From: Clostridiaceae bacterium
GTDB taxonomy: Bacteria; Bacillota; Clostridia; Oscillospirales; Acutalibacteraceae
DNA: 6,459 nt
Assembly (NCBI GenBank): GCA_016281115.1
Contig: JAEEHZ010000140.1
Location: 1-6,459 of the forward strand
Direction of reading: 5' to 3'
In this document: positions 1 through 5,173 of the stretch, piece by piece
Numbering within the stretch: the stretch's first letter is position 1
Layout of the letters: each line of letters begins with the position of its first letter
Notes under the pieces: generated by a model
Seen by the model: only the letters and a program-made list of their open reading frames with translations
What the model was told of the DNA's origin: nothing
Databases searched by the model: none
Position numbers and translations under genes: made by a program

Positions 1-141
1 AAGATTGGATTGCAAAGCCCGACAAGACCACGAAAGAACACCCTTTCGGAAAGTACGCAAGTGTAAAGATTATTACACCTGTTGATATGGTACAAGCATA
101 TAAGAAGTTTGGCGAAGGTGCGCTTGCTGTGTGTGATAAGA
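1..141. repeat. Terminal direct repeat, left copy (circular overlap)
   Basis: Bases 1-141 are identical to bases 6319-6459 at the other end of the window. The repeat falls inside a coding sequence that reads on in frame across the join, so it is not a biological long terminal repeat. It is best read as the overlap left when a circular (or tandemly repeated) molecule is assembled from short reads. Removing one copy gives a 6318-bp circle. The length of 141 matches the largest default k-mer of a common metagenome assembler, which supports an assembly origin. Confidence 0.95.
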
Positions 142-404
142 TTTACGGAAACGGCATTATTATGCAAGACCTTGATTATAGCAACGGGTCGAACCCGAAC
201 GCACAGGGCAGAACAGAAAAGAAAGAATACCCACTTGAAATTGAGTATTACGGCGATGAGAATTTTGCAAAGGAACTGTTCGCCGTTGTTGGTAGTGGTA
301 TGGGCTTGTCTGATTACAGAACGAAGCGTGTACCCGATACAGCAAAGCACGCTTTTGACGAAATTAAGCTGACAGGTGCAGACGCAAATTATTACGCAAG
401 ATAA
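1..404 (+). CDS. Unknown 254-aa protein, C-terminal part (continues from 5958)
   Basis: This is the 3' part of the gene that starts at 5958 and crosses the circle junction. Bases 3-404 encode residues 122-254, ending in TAA at 402-404; codon 121 straddles the join. I do not recognise the family. This half looks soluble and mixed alpha/beta, with a Gly/Asn-rich turn near residues 181-190, no transmembrane segment, and a C-terminus ending in Asn-Tyr-Tyr-Ala-Arg. An apparent start codon at 87 is only an internal Met (residue 150), because the frame is open upstream to the window edge and joins the 5958 frame exactly. It is the last gene of the long P2-driven unit; the transcript probably runs on to the terminator at 564-607. 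Function unknown. Confidence 0.88.
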   Translation, partial: DWIAKPDKTTKEHPFGKYASVKIITPVDMVQAYKKFGEGALAVCDKIYGNGIIMQDLDYSNGSNPNAQGRTEKKEYPLEIEYYGDENFAKELFAVVGSGMGLSDYRTKRVPDTAKHAFDEIKLTGADANYYAR

Positions 405-563
405 GGTGTAACACACGAAATAAACACGCTACCACCGTTTTTAAGCGACTTTAAGCGTGCAAGTGTATAAGAACACTATGACAGCACAAAACACGCTTAA
501 AACGCAAAATACAGCGTTATACACGGCTTCAAAAAGGCATTGTTTTAACTTACTTTCTTATAA
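405..563. repeat. Non-coding stretch with iteron-like AAGCGTG repeats
   Basis: This transcribed but non-coding stretch lies between the last gene and its terminator. It holds two tandem 10-bp repeats, TTTAAGCGAC (440-449) and TTTAAGCGTG (450-459), and an inverted copy, CACGCTTAAA (492-501), with a further partial inverted copy, CACGCT, at 425-430. The 450-459/492-501 pair can form a 10-bp stem. Its loop holds a small hairpin (AGTGT 462-466 with ACACT 473-477). A competing hairpin, AACGC/GCGTT, lies at 501-518. Regularly spaced direct and inverted copies suggest a protein-binding array, for example for replication initiation or resolvase. Which protein binds is not shown by the sequence. Confidence 0.5.
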
Positions 564-607
564 CGGCAGGCTGATTGCTATTTAGTAGCGGTTGGCTTGC
601 TGTTTTT
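564..607 (+). terminator. Strong intrinsic terminator of the accessory operon
   Basis: Bases 564-580 pair with 586-602 along all 17 positions if G-U wobbles are allowed, leaving a 5-nt loop (581-585). A run of five T follows at 603-607. This is a textbook Rho-independent terminator for transcription coming from the 254-aa gene. It separates that long unit from promoter P1, about 115 bp further on. Confidence 0.85.
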
Positions 608-680
608 ATGTGATACTGTGTAAAAATAGCGTATAGTTTATTTTAGAATTTGAAAGCACGTTGATTTATTAAAAAATAGA

Positions 681-713
681 CTTGTAAAACGCATTTATTT
701 ACATTTTGTAAAT
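681..713. promoter_or_regulatory. Palindrome just upstream of P1, candidate operator
   Basis: ATTTACA (697-703) and TGTAAAT (707-713) form a perfect 7-bp inverted repeat around TTT. A further TTGTAAAA copy lies at 682-689. The palindrome ends 8 bp before the -35 box at 721, where an activator, repressor or the resolvase itself could bind. Small serine recombinases commonly have their res sites next to their own gene, so a resolvase site is a reasonable alternative. No terminator-like T tract follows it. The rest of 608-720 is AT-rich with no other feature I can support. Confidence 0.4.
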
Positions 714-720
714 TAAGTTA

Positions 721-749
721 TTGACTTTATTTTGAAATTGTGTTATATT
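721..749 (+). promoter_or_regulatory. Promoter P1 for the recombinase module
   Basis: The -35 box is TTGACT (721-726) and the -10 box is TATATT (744-749), with an exact 17-bp spacer. A TG at 741-742 makes it an extended -10 promoter. Transcription should start near 756, giving a leader of about 40 nt before the resolvase start codon at 795. Confidence 0.75.
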
Positions 750-756
750 ATAAGCG

Positions 757-775
757 TAGCAATACACATAGCAGA
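757..775 (+). repeat. Second copy of the attachment-site core sequence
   Basis: Bases 757-775 read TAGCAATACACATAGCAGA. They match 3218-3234 inside the candidate attachment site, except for a 2-nt CA insertion. The copy begins at the predicted P1 transcription start, so recombinase binding here could regulate its own expression. A relic of a duplicated att half-site is the other possibility. Part of the similarity (AGCAGA before an SD) may come from ribosome-binding-site context, since a shorter TAGCAGA also precedes the SD at 4690-4696. Confidence 0.5.
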
Positions 776-794
776 CAGAAAGGCGGTAAAGCGT

Positions 795-1367
795 ATGACT
801 AAAGGACAGAATATAGCGTATGTGCGTGTAAGCACAGTTGATCAGAACGAAGCCCGACAGATTGAAGCACTTGAAAAGCACGGTATTGGTAAGTGGTTTA
901 TTGAAAAGGTAAGCGGAAAGAACACGAAAAGACCACAGTTACAGAAAATGCTTGAATTTGTGCGTGAGGGCGATACTATTTACATTCACGATTTAAGCAG
1001 ACTGGCACGAAGCACAAAGGACTTGCTTGATATTGTGGAACAGTTACAGGCGAAGGGCGTACACCTTGTAAGCAATAAAGAAAACATTGATACGAACACG
1101 CCGACAGGAAAGCTAATGCTTACAATGATTGGTGCTATTGCAGAATTTGAACGTGCTAACCTACTTGAAAGACAGCGTGAAGGAATAGCGATAGCAAAGA
1201 AGCAAGGCAAGTACAAGGGCAGAAAGCCTGTAAACGTGGACAAAGACACATTTACAGCACAGTACGAAAGATACCAGAAGCGTGAAATTAACAAAGGCGA
1301 ACTTGCAAAGATACTTGATGTAAGCAGACCCACACTTGATAAGCTGATTGCAGAATACGCCGTGTAA
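795..1367 (+). CDS. Small serine recombinase (resolvase/invertase family)
   Basis: The 190-aa protein has the small serine resolvase/invertase architecture. The N-terminal catalytic domain carries the AYVRVST motif with nucleophile Ser13 and Arg11. An HDLSRLARS segment holds Arg69 and Arg72, and a long E-helix region (about 105-135) includes the conserved AEFERANLLERQREG stretch. A GKYKGRKP hinge (about 138-145) leads to a C-terminal HTH at about 168-187. Length is normal for the family. Such enzymes cut and rejoin DNA at paired sites through a phosphoserine link, resolving multimers or inverting segments. The ATG at 795 is chosen because AAAGGCGG (779-786) sits 8 nt upstream; the frame is open back to a TTG at 732, but that precedes the P1 -10 box. 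It is 40 bp from the large recombinase gene and probably co-transcribed with it. Confidence 0.93.
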   Translation: MTKGQNIAYVRVSTVDQNEARQIEALEKHGIGKWFIEKVSGKNTKRPQLQKMLEFVREGDTIYIHDLSRLARSTKDLLDIVEQLQAKGVHLVSNKENIDTNTPTGKLMLTMIGAIAEFERANLLERQREGIAIAKKQGKYKGRKPVNVDKDTFTAQYERYQKREINKGELAKILDVSRPTLDKLIAEYAV

Positions 1368-1407
1368 GGCACTCAAAACACTATAAAAACGAAAGGGGCG
1401 AAAGCCT

Positions 1408-3198
1408 ATGAAAAGGACACAGGACAGCACTTCCCGATTAGCTGTTGCGTACTGCCGTGTGTCGACCGACCACGAAGAACAGAAAAAAAGCATACAGGAA
1501 CAGCAGGCGGAATGGTTAGAAAAGTTTGCGGAGACAGGTTCAAGAAATGCGCAAGTAGGGCTGTTATGTCACAGGGAAATAAAGCGGATTGACGAAAACG
1601 GCAAGGCTGTAAAAGGCAAGCTGATTATTGAACCACGCACGGATGGACTGTACATTGATGAAGGCATAAGCGGAAAGTCGTTACAGAACAGAAAAGCCTT
1701 CCAACAGATGATACAGGACGCTAAACTTAAAAAGTTTGATATGATTTACGTTGAGGACGTAAGCCGTTTTAGCCGTAGTATGGAAGACGGATATTTAGCA
1801 ATTAAAGACTTGCGTGATATAGGCGTGGGTGTATACTTTCGCAAAGAGGGGTGGGATAGTTTAGACCTGTCAAAAGACTTTGAATTGCAGTTACGATTAA
1901 GTATTGCACAGGAAGAAAACAGAAGCAAAAGCGACCGTGTAAAATGGGCGTTAGACAGATTAAGACAAAAAGGCGGTTGGTCAAGTACGCCTGCTTATGG
2001 TTACGATAAAGTAGACGGCTTTTTACAGGTAAACCCTACCGAAGCAGAATATGTTAAACTTGTATTCAAGTGGTTTTTAGAAGAACACTGGGGACAAGGG
2101 AAAATAGCAAGAAAGCTGAACGAAATAAATGCACCAACAAAAAGGGGCGGTGCGTGGCGTGACAGACAGATACAGAAGATGTTAAGAAATGTGATTTACA
2201 CGGGAAAGCAAGTTACGCACAGAATGGAAACCTACGACATAACACGCCATACACAGAAAGAAATTGACCCTGATGAATGGGTCGTAACGCAGAATGAGGA
2301 TCTGCGGATAATTTCTGATGATACTTTTGAGTTAGCACAAATTGAATATGATAGGCACACGGAATTATATAGCCGTGGTTCAAGACAAAGTAGTGAACAG
2401 TTATTGTCTGGTATTTTGTATTGTGCGCATTGTGGTAGTTGTTTTAGCCGTAAAAAGAAAAATCATTGGGTAAAGAAAGACGGAACAGTTACAGATAAAG
2501 GCTATATATGGACGTGCCATATTTATGATGTTTACGGCGGTGTAAATAAGGAAGGTGGACTTTGTACAGGCGAAAGAATACAGGTTATTGAAGACGATTG
2601 CATTAAGGCGATACAGTACGAAATAAAAGAACTGAAAGCAAGCAATAATGACGGATTTTTTAAGCTGTATATGAAAGAAAAGTTTAAGGATATTGATACA
2701 AAAGACAGAGACACCCTTGCCAAAAGAAGCAAAGACCTAAACGGCGAAATGCGACAGTTACGACAAGATAGACGTGACGGCTTGATTGACGAAGACCTTT
2801 ACAAAGACCAAATGAAAGAACTTAATAGGGAAATTAGCGAAGTAAAGGCGGACTTGTCACGGTTGGAACGTATAAGCGAAGAAAAGAAGCACCAGATAGA
2901 ATTGTACGAAGCATATAAAAAGGCAATACAGGAAGTTGATATTGATAATCTTACCAATGCTGTACTGAAAAGCGTTTTTTACAAGATTTATGTATCATAC
3001 ACGAAGGACGGCAAGGGCAATAAAACCCCTACGTTGCGTTTTGTATACAAATTTTTAGATAGTACGAATGATGATATAATAATTTCACAGTACGGCGATA
3101 CAGACGTTAATTTGCGTATATTCCAAAGCCTGTACCGCTATAAGAATGAAGAAGAAATAAACAAGACTTTAGCGGAAAATGAATTGTTACCGCTGTAA
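1408..3198 (+). CDS. Large serine recombinase (site-specific integrase)
   Basis: The 596-aa protein has the full large serine recombinase layout. The catalytic domain starts at AVAYCRVST with Ser19 as nucleophile and Arg17 beside it. YVEDVSRFSRS supplies Arg120 and Arg123, and the QEENRSKSDR helix lies near 168-177. The recombinase DNA-binding domain spans about 195-320. A zinc ribbon follows with Cys339, Cys342, Cys370 and Cys386, then a charged coiled coil at about 435-505. These enzymes integrate and excise elements between short attP and attB sites; strand exchange occurs at a central dinucleotide. The layout is that of the TndX/TnpX group of Gram-positive transposons. Residues 47-78 form a longer linker than in phage integrases. 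Start 1408 is supported by AAAGGGG about 10 nt upstream. The candidate attachment site begins only 13 bp after the stop codon. Confidence 0.95.
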   Translation: MKRTQDSTSRLAVAYCRVSTDHEEQKKSIQEQQAEWLEKFAETGSRNAQVGLLCHREIKRIDENGKAVKGKLIIEPRTDGLYIDEGISGKSLQNRKAFQQMIQDAKLKKFDMIYVEDVSRFSRSMEDGYLAIKDLRDIGVGVYFRKEGWDSLDLSKDFELQLRLSIAQEENRSKSDRVKWALDRLRQKGGWSSTPAYGYDKVDGFLQVNPTEAEYVKLVFKWFLEEHWGQGKIARKLNEINAPTKRGGAWRDRQIQKMLRNVIYTGKQVTHRMETYDITRHTQKEIDPDEWVVTQNEDLRIISDDTFELAQIEYDRHTELYSRGSRQSSEQLLSGILYCAHCGSCFSRKKKNHWVKKDGTVTDKGYIWTCHIYDVYGGVNKEGGLCTGERIQVIEDDCIKAIQYEIKELKASNNDGFFKLYMKEKFKDIDTKDRDTLAKRSKDLNGEMRQLRQDRRDGLIDEDLYKDQMKELNREISEVKADLSRLERISEEKKHQIELYEAYKKAIQEVDIDNLTNAVLKSVFYKIYVSYTKDGKGNKTPTLRFVYKFLDSTNDDIIISQYGDTDVNLRIFQSLYRYKNEEEINKTLAENELLPL

Positions 3199-3211
3199 GT
3201 TTTTGACTATA

Positions 3212-3255
3212 TACTTTTAGCAATACATAGCAGATGTAATGTATTACTAAAAGTA
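3212..3255. other. Candidate attachment site (attP / circle joint)
   Basis: Bases 3212-3228 and 3239-3255 form a 17-bp inverted repeat with one mismatch, around a 10-bp spacer whose exact centre (3233-3234) is GA. Size, symmetry and position right after the integrase gene fit a large serine recombinase attachment site. TndX and TnpX, which share this enzyme layout, are known to exchange strands at GA. The stem is AT-rich and neither strand has a following T tract, so an intrinsic terminator is less likely. If correct, the integrated element would begin just after 3234 and end with the integrase gene. Confidence 0.65.
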
Positions 3256-3277
3256 ATAGTATTCTTCTGTATTTCAC

Positions 3278-3306
3278 TTGACTTTTGTGTGATTATTTAG
3301 TATAAT
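3278..3306 (+). promoter_or_regulatory. Promoter P2 for the excision/replication/accessory operon
   Basis: TTGACT (3278-3283) and a perfect TATAAT (3301-3306) are separated by exactly 17 bp. Transcription should start near 3313. P2 lies only 23 bp beyond the candidate attachment site, so it would stay inside the left end of the integrated element and drive everything from the excisionase-like gene onward. Confidence 0.85.
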
Positions 3307-3312
3307 ACGAAG

Positions 3313-3552
3313 TGTAAAGCTACGTTACAGAACGTACTTTTGAAGTCACTCAAGAACACTCAAAGAACAGAAAACGCCAACTGAATATTAGACCGTCCGC
3401 TAAGTAGGGTTATGATTTACTGTATTCACTTCCCATAGAATAAAAAGTACAGAAAAAGCGGAAATGCCAAAAGACGGCAGACTGTGACGAAGTTAGGGTT
3501 GTTTAGATTAAAACGCTGATATGCGTATTTTCTAAACAGCCCTTTATTTTTT
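3313..3552 (+). ncRNA. Structured 5' leader, candidate attenuator RNA
   Basis: About 240 nt are transcribed before the first gene of the P2 unit. The leader opens with a tight hairpin (TACGTT 3321-3326 with AACGTA 3331-3336). Next, CCGTC (3393-3397) can pair with GACGG (3473-3477), and the adjacent CGCT (3398-3401) with AGCG (3457-3460), making a nested long-range stem. A local TGCC/GGCA hairpin (3465-3468 with 3476-3479) would compete with it. The leader ends in a strong terminator hairpin. Alternative pairings ahead of a terminator that precedes an SD are typical of transcription attenuation. I cannot match it to a named riboswitch class. Confidence 0.55.
3495..3552 (+). terminator. Leader terminator upstream of the excisionase-like gene
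   Basis: Bases 3495-3507 pair with 3531-3543 over 13 bp with one G-U wobble. Inside, ACGC (3513-3516) pairs with GCGT (3523-3526) around a 6-nt loop, lengthening the hairpin. TTTATTTTTT follows at 3543-3552, and the SD AAAGGAG of the next gene starts at 3554. Because it lies between P2 and every gene P2 serves, it should limit expression unless antitermination occurs. It may alternatively insulate the unit from host or integrase readthrough. Confidence 0.85.
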
Positions 3553-3570
3553 GAAAGGAGATACAGACAG

Positions 3571-3759
3571 ATGTTTGAAAACAGATATATGACAGTTACG
3601 GAAATGGCGCACTATTTAGGTATTGGACGGACAAAGGCTTATAAGTTAGCAAAAGACCCTTCCCTTCCTGTTATTCACATAGGGCAAAAGATATTGATTG
3701 ATAAGAAAGCACTTGACGAAGTGTGGCTACCAAACAAGCACGCCACTTCTTTACGCTGA
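3571..3759 (+). CDS. Excisionase-like small HTH DNA-binding protein
   Basis: The 62-aa protein has the compact winged-HTH pattern of excisionase/AlpA-type (HTH_17) domains. A helix MTVTEMAHYLGI (about 7-18) and recognition helix GRTKAYKLAKD (about 19-29) lead to a short beta wing, LPVIHIGQKILIDKKALDEV (about 33-51). Proteins of this type bind and bend DNA near attachment sites and steer recombinases toward excision, or act as small transcription regulators. It is the first gene after P2 and lies close to the candidate attachment site, which favours an excision role, although many large serine recombinases use unrelated directionality factors. The start is set by SD AAAGGAG (3554-3560), 10 nt upstream. 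Its stop TGA overlaps an ATG at 3759, hinting at coupling to the next gene. Confidence 0.8.
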   Translation: MFENRYMTVTEMAHYLGIGRTKAYKLAKDPSLPVIHIGQKILIDKKALDEVWLPNKHATSLR

Positions 3760-3776
3760 TGAAAGGATATGAAGCT

Positions 3777-4043
3777 ATGACAAATTACGGACGAAGCTAT
3801 ACACCGCCAGTTTTTCACACTGAAAAAGCAAGCACGGCACAGATTAAGGTTATGCAGGTTGTCTTTGATACTTTACAGGATAGCGGTATTGATTTTGCCG
3901 TGGTACAGCGTGACGGAAAGCGAAAAGACGAACTTGTTATAAAAGGCTACGGCGACTTTGACCTAAACGAAAAGAGCGAAATATTAGCGGAAGTCGTTGA
4001 AATGTATATGGACGATAAGACCATATACATTTCAATGGAGTGA
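3777..4043 (+). CDS. Unknown 88-aa protein
   Basis: This small soluble protein of unrecognised family begins MTNYGRSYTPPVF. It is predicted to be alpha/beta, with an amphipathic helix (about 18-34), strands around FAVVQRDGKRKDELVIKGYG, a second acidic helix (about 61-78), and a closing strand, KTIYISME. There are no Cys residues, membrane segments or catalytic motifs that I can see. I chose ATG 3777 because AAAGGA (3762-3767) lies 9 nt upstream. ATG 3759, which overlaps the previous stop codon and would give 94 aa, is a possible alternative. It sits between the excisionase-like and HUH genes, 6 bp before the latter, so a role in replication or excision control is plausible. That is inferred from position only. 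Confidence 0.75.
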   Translation: MTNYGRSYTPPVFHTEKASTAQIKVMQVVFDTLQDSGIDFAVVQRDGKRKDELVIKGYGDFDLNEKSEILAEVVEMYMDDKTIYISME

Positions 4044-4049
4044 TGATAA

Positions 4050-4604
4050 ATGCGTGTAAATTTGAACGATTACAGGGACTATACAAGCAACGCACCGCCC
4101 TACGAAAACGGCTTGATATTTGTACAAAGTGGCGTTGAAAAGAAAGATATTGATTGCTTGTTGATGTGGCTACGGCGGTTATGTGAAGCGAACGAAGGAC
4201 TATCTTTTATGCTTGTTACAAGTACCCACGAAAGCAAAGGAAATATACAGAAAACGACAGTACGAACAGGCAAAGCGGGCAGACCGAAAACCGTTGTACA
4301 GGGCAAGAAAGCTGAAAAGCATATACACGGCTTGATAGTAAACGAAAACACGGACACAGATATACAGGGCGTGAAAAAGGACTTGCAAGCGTACTGTAAA
4401 AAACGCCGTAAGAAGCGCACGAACTTGAAAACACAAAAAATAACGGAAGTGTGGCAAGGAAATTTAAGCATTGTGAAGTATATGGAACGACAGGCAGACA
4501 GCATACACAGCTGCGGCGAATTTGATTTTGAATACTTTACAAGCCCGTACTATATGCCGCCCGAACCAGATAATTTTGATAACATTTTGGATTTTGAAAA
4601 GTAG
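4050..4604 (+). CDS. HUH-endonuclease replication protein (Rep/relaxase-like)
   Basis: The 184-aa protein carries the three ordered motifs of HUH single-strand nucleases. Motif 1 is LSFMLVTSTHE (about 51-61). The metal-binding motif is HIHGLIV, with His91 and His93. The tyrosine motif is IVKYMERQAD, with Tyr144 as probable nucleophile. Such enzymes nick one strand at an origin, stay bound through the tyrosine and start rolling-circle replication or transfer. The size matches a minimal HUH catalytic domain with no helicase. A basic patch, KKRRKKRTNLK (about 117-127), precedes the tyrosine motif, and the C-terminus is acidic. The start is supported by GGAG (4037-4040), 9 nt upstream. Whether it acts in replication or mobilisation is not settled; the absence of any other replication gene favours Rep. 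Confidence 0.8.
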   Translation: MRVNLNDYRDYTSNAPPYENGLIFVQSGVEKKDIDCLLMWLRRLCEANEGLSFMLVTSTHESKGNIQKTTVRTGKAGRPKTVVQGKKAEKHIHGLIVNENTDTDIQGVKKDLQAYCKKRRKKRTNLKTQKITEVWQGNLSIVKYMERQADSIHSCGEFDFEYFTSPYYMPPEPDNFDNILDFEK

Positions 4605-4713
4605 CGGAAAACGCTTTATTTATAAGGGTTTGCGACACTTGGTAAAAATGCAATTCGTTATATTAAGTACACTATACAGCTATAAGTAATAGCAGAAAGA
4701 GAGGTATACAGCT
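4605..4713. other. Intergenic stretch after rep: hairpin and direct repeat, candidate nick region
   Basis: This 109-bp gap is the largest inside the P2 operon. A weak hairpin, AGCG/CGCT (4603-4606 with 4612-4615), follows the rep stop codon. TATACAGCTAT occurs twice, at 4673-4683 and 4705-4715, 32 bp apart. Between them, GCTAT (4679-4683) and ATAGC (4689-4693) form a perfect 5-bp stem with loop AAGTA. Rolling-circle origins often combine direct repeats with a small hairpin and lie next to rep, so this is a candidate nick site. I see no match to a known nick-site consensus. No convincing promoter is present. Confidence 0.35.
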
Positions 4714-4860
4714 ATGACAGTACAGAACGAAGAAAAAAGTTTAGCTATGGAAATTTGCGAAGAACTGAAAGCGACCGCTTGCAAGTGGCGTGCTGCTTTT
4801 TTCGCTATTGTAGCGGTTGAAGTGCTGACGCTAATTGTTGGTTTTTTATTGATAAAGTGA
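4714..4860 (+). CDS. 48-aa single-span membrane protein
   Basis: A short gene of 48 codons starts at ATG 4714, with AGAGAGG (4698-4704) about 9 nt upstream. The N-terminal half is charged and probably helical (EEKSLAMEICEELKATACKWR, of which residues 6-26 are seen). Residues 27-47 (AAFFAIVAVEVLTLIVGFLLI) form one hydrophobic span ending in a single Lys. There is no signal-peptidase site. Small proteins of this shape, with an acidic amphipathic N-terminus and then one membrane helix, are common in Firmicutes phages and integrative elements, but their job is not established to my knowledge. Its stop codon is 10 bp before the next start, so it is part of the operon. A membrane tether for the replication machinery or a holin-like role are guesses only. 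Confidence 0.75.
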   Translation: MTVQNEEKSLAMEICEELKATACKWRAAFFAIVAVEVLTLIVGFLLIK

Positions 4861-4870
4861 GGAACAGCAA

Positions 4871-5155
4871 ATGCAATATGATATTGACTGGGTAAAAGGC
4901 TTGCGTGAAAGTGACTTGATATTATGTAACCTACTTTCTTTTATGCGCCTGTACCATTACAATATGCGGTTTGCTGAAATTAGTAGGTGTATTGATTTAG
5001 AACAGGCAGAAGCATACGGAATAACACGCATAACAGTAAAGTTGCGGACGCAAGACGATAAATATTTTACGCCACCGCCCTACTTTATCCACGACAACGA
5101 AGCAGAACGCTTTCGGGAAAAGCTGATTGAATACTACGAAGCACGAAGCGGATAA
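4871..5155 (+). CDS. Unknown 94-aa protein
   Basis: I do not recognise this protein, which starts MQYDIDWVKG. It appears soluble: an aromatic-rich N-terminal helix region (about 12-38), a central strand pair, ITRITVKLRTQDDKYF (about 51-66), a Pro-rich turn (PPPYF, 68-72) and a C-terminal charged helix, AERFREKLIEYYEARSG. Two Cys (20 and 40) are too far apart for an obvious metal site. The start follows AGG (4860-4862) that overlaps the stop of the membrane-protein gene, suggesting translational coupling. The stop is 18 bp before the HTH gene. Function unknown. Confidence 0.78.
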   Translation: MQYDIDWVKGLRESDLILCNLLSFMRLYHYNMRFAEISRCIDLEQAEAYGITRITVKLRTQDDKYFTPPPYFIHDNEAERFREKLIEYYEARSG

Positions 5156-5173
5156 GAAAGGAGGTGCGGACAG

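Noticed and set aside
1..141. The terminal repeat as a biological LTR or transposon end
   Set aside because: It lies inside a gene and reads in frame through the join, as expected for circular assembly overlap.
87..404. Stand-alone 105-aa gene starting at 87
   Set aside because: The frame is open upstream to base 3 and joins exactly to the 5958 frame across the circle; 87 is an internal Met with no SD.
405..720. CRISPR array, tRNA or rRNA
   Set aside because: The repeats are only 10 bp without regular spacers, and there is no cloverleaf or rRNA-like sequence.
732..794. Extended resolvase start at TTG 732
   Set aside because: It precedes the P1 -10 box and transcription start, and the extra residues are not resolvase-like; ATG 795 has a proper SD.
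986..1372. Long minus-strand frames opposite the resolvase and opposite rep (for example 4100-4504)
   Set aside because: They are antisense to well-supported genes, rich in Ser, Cys and Phe as expected for shadow frames, and lack SD signals.
3212..3255. The inverted repeat after integrase as an intrinsic terminator
   Set aside because: The stem is AT-rich and no T tract follows on either strand; the GA-centred symmetry fits an attachment site better.
3412..3438. Eight-codon frame in the P2 leader (ATG to TAG), possible leader peptide
   Set aside because: The only SD-like bases (AGGG) end 2 nt before the ATG, too close for normal initiation, and no stalling motif is evident.
4630..4664. Promoter between rep and the membrane-protein gene (TTGCGA with TATATT)
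   Set aside because: The spacer is 23 bp, and the alternative -35 (TTGGTA) gives 14 bp; neither is credible.
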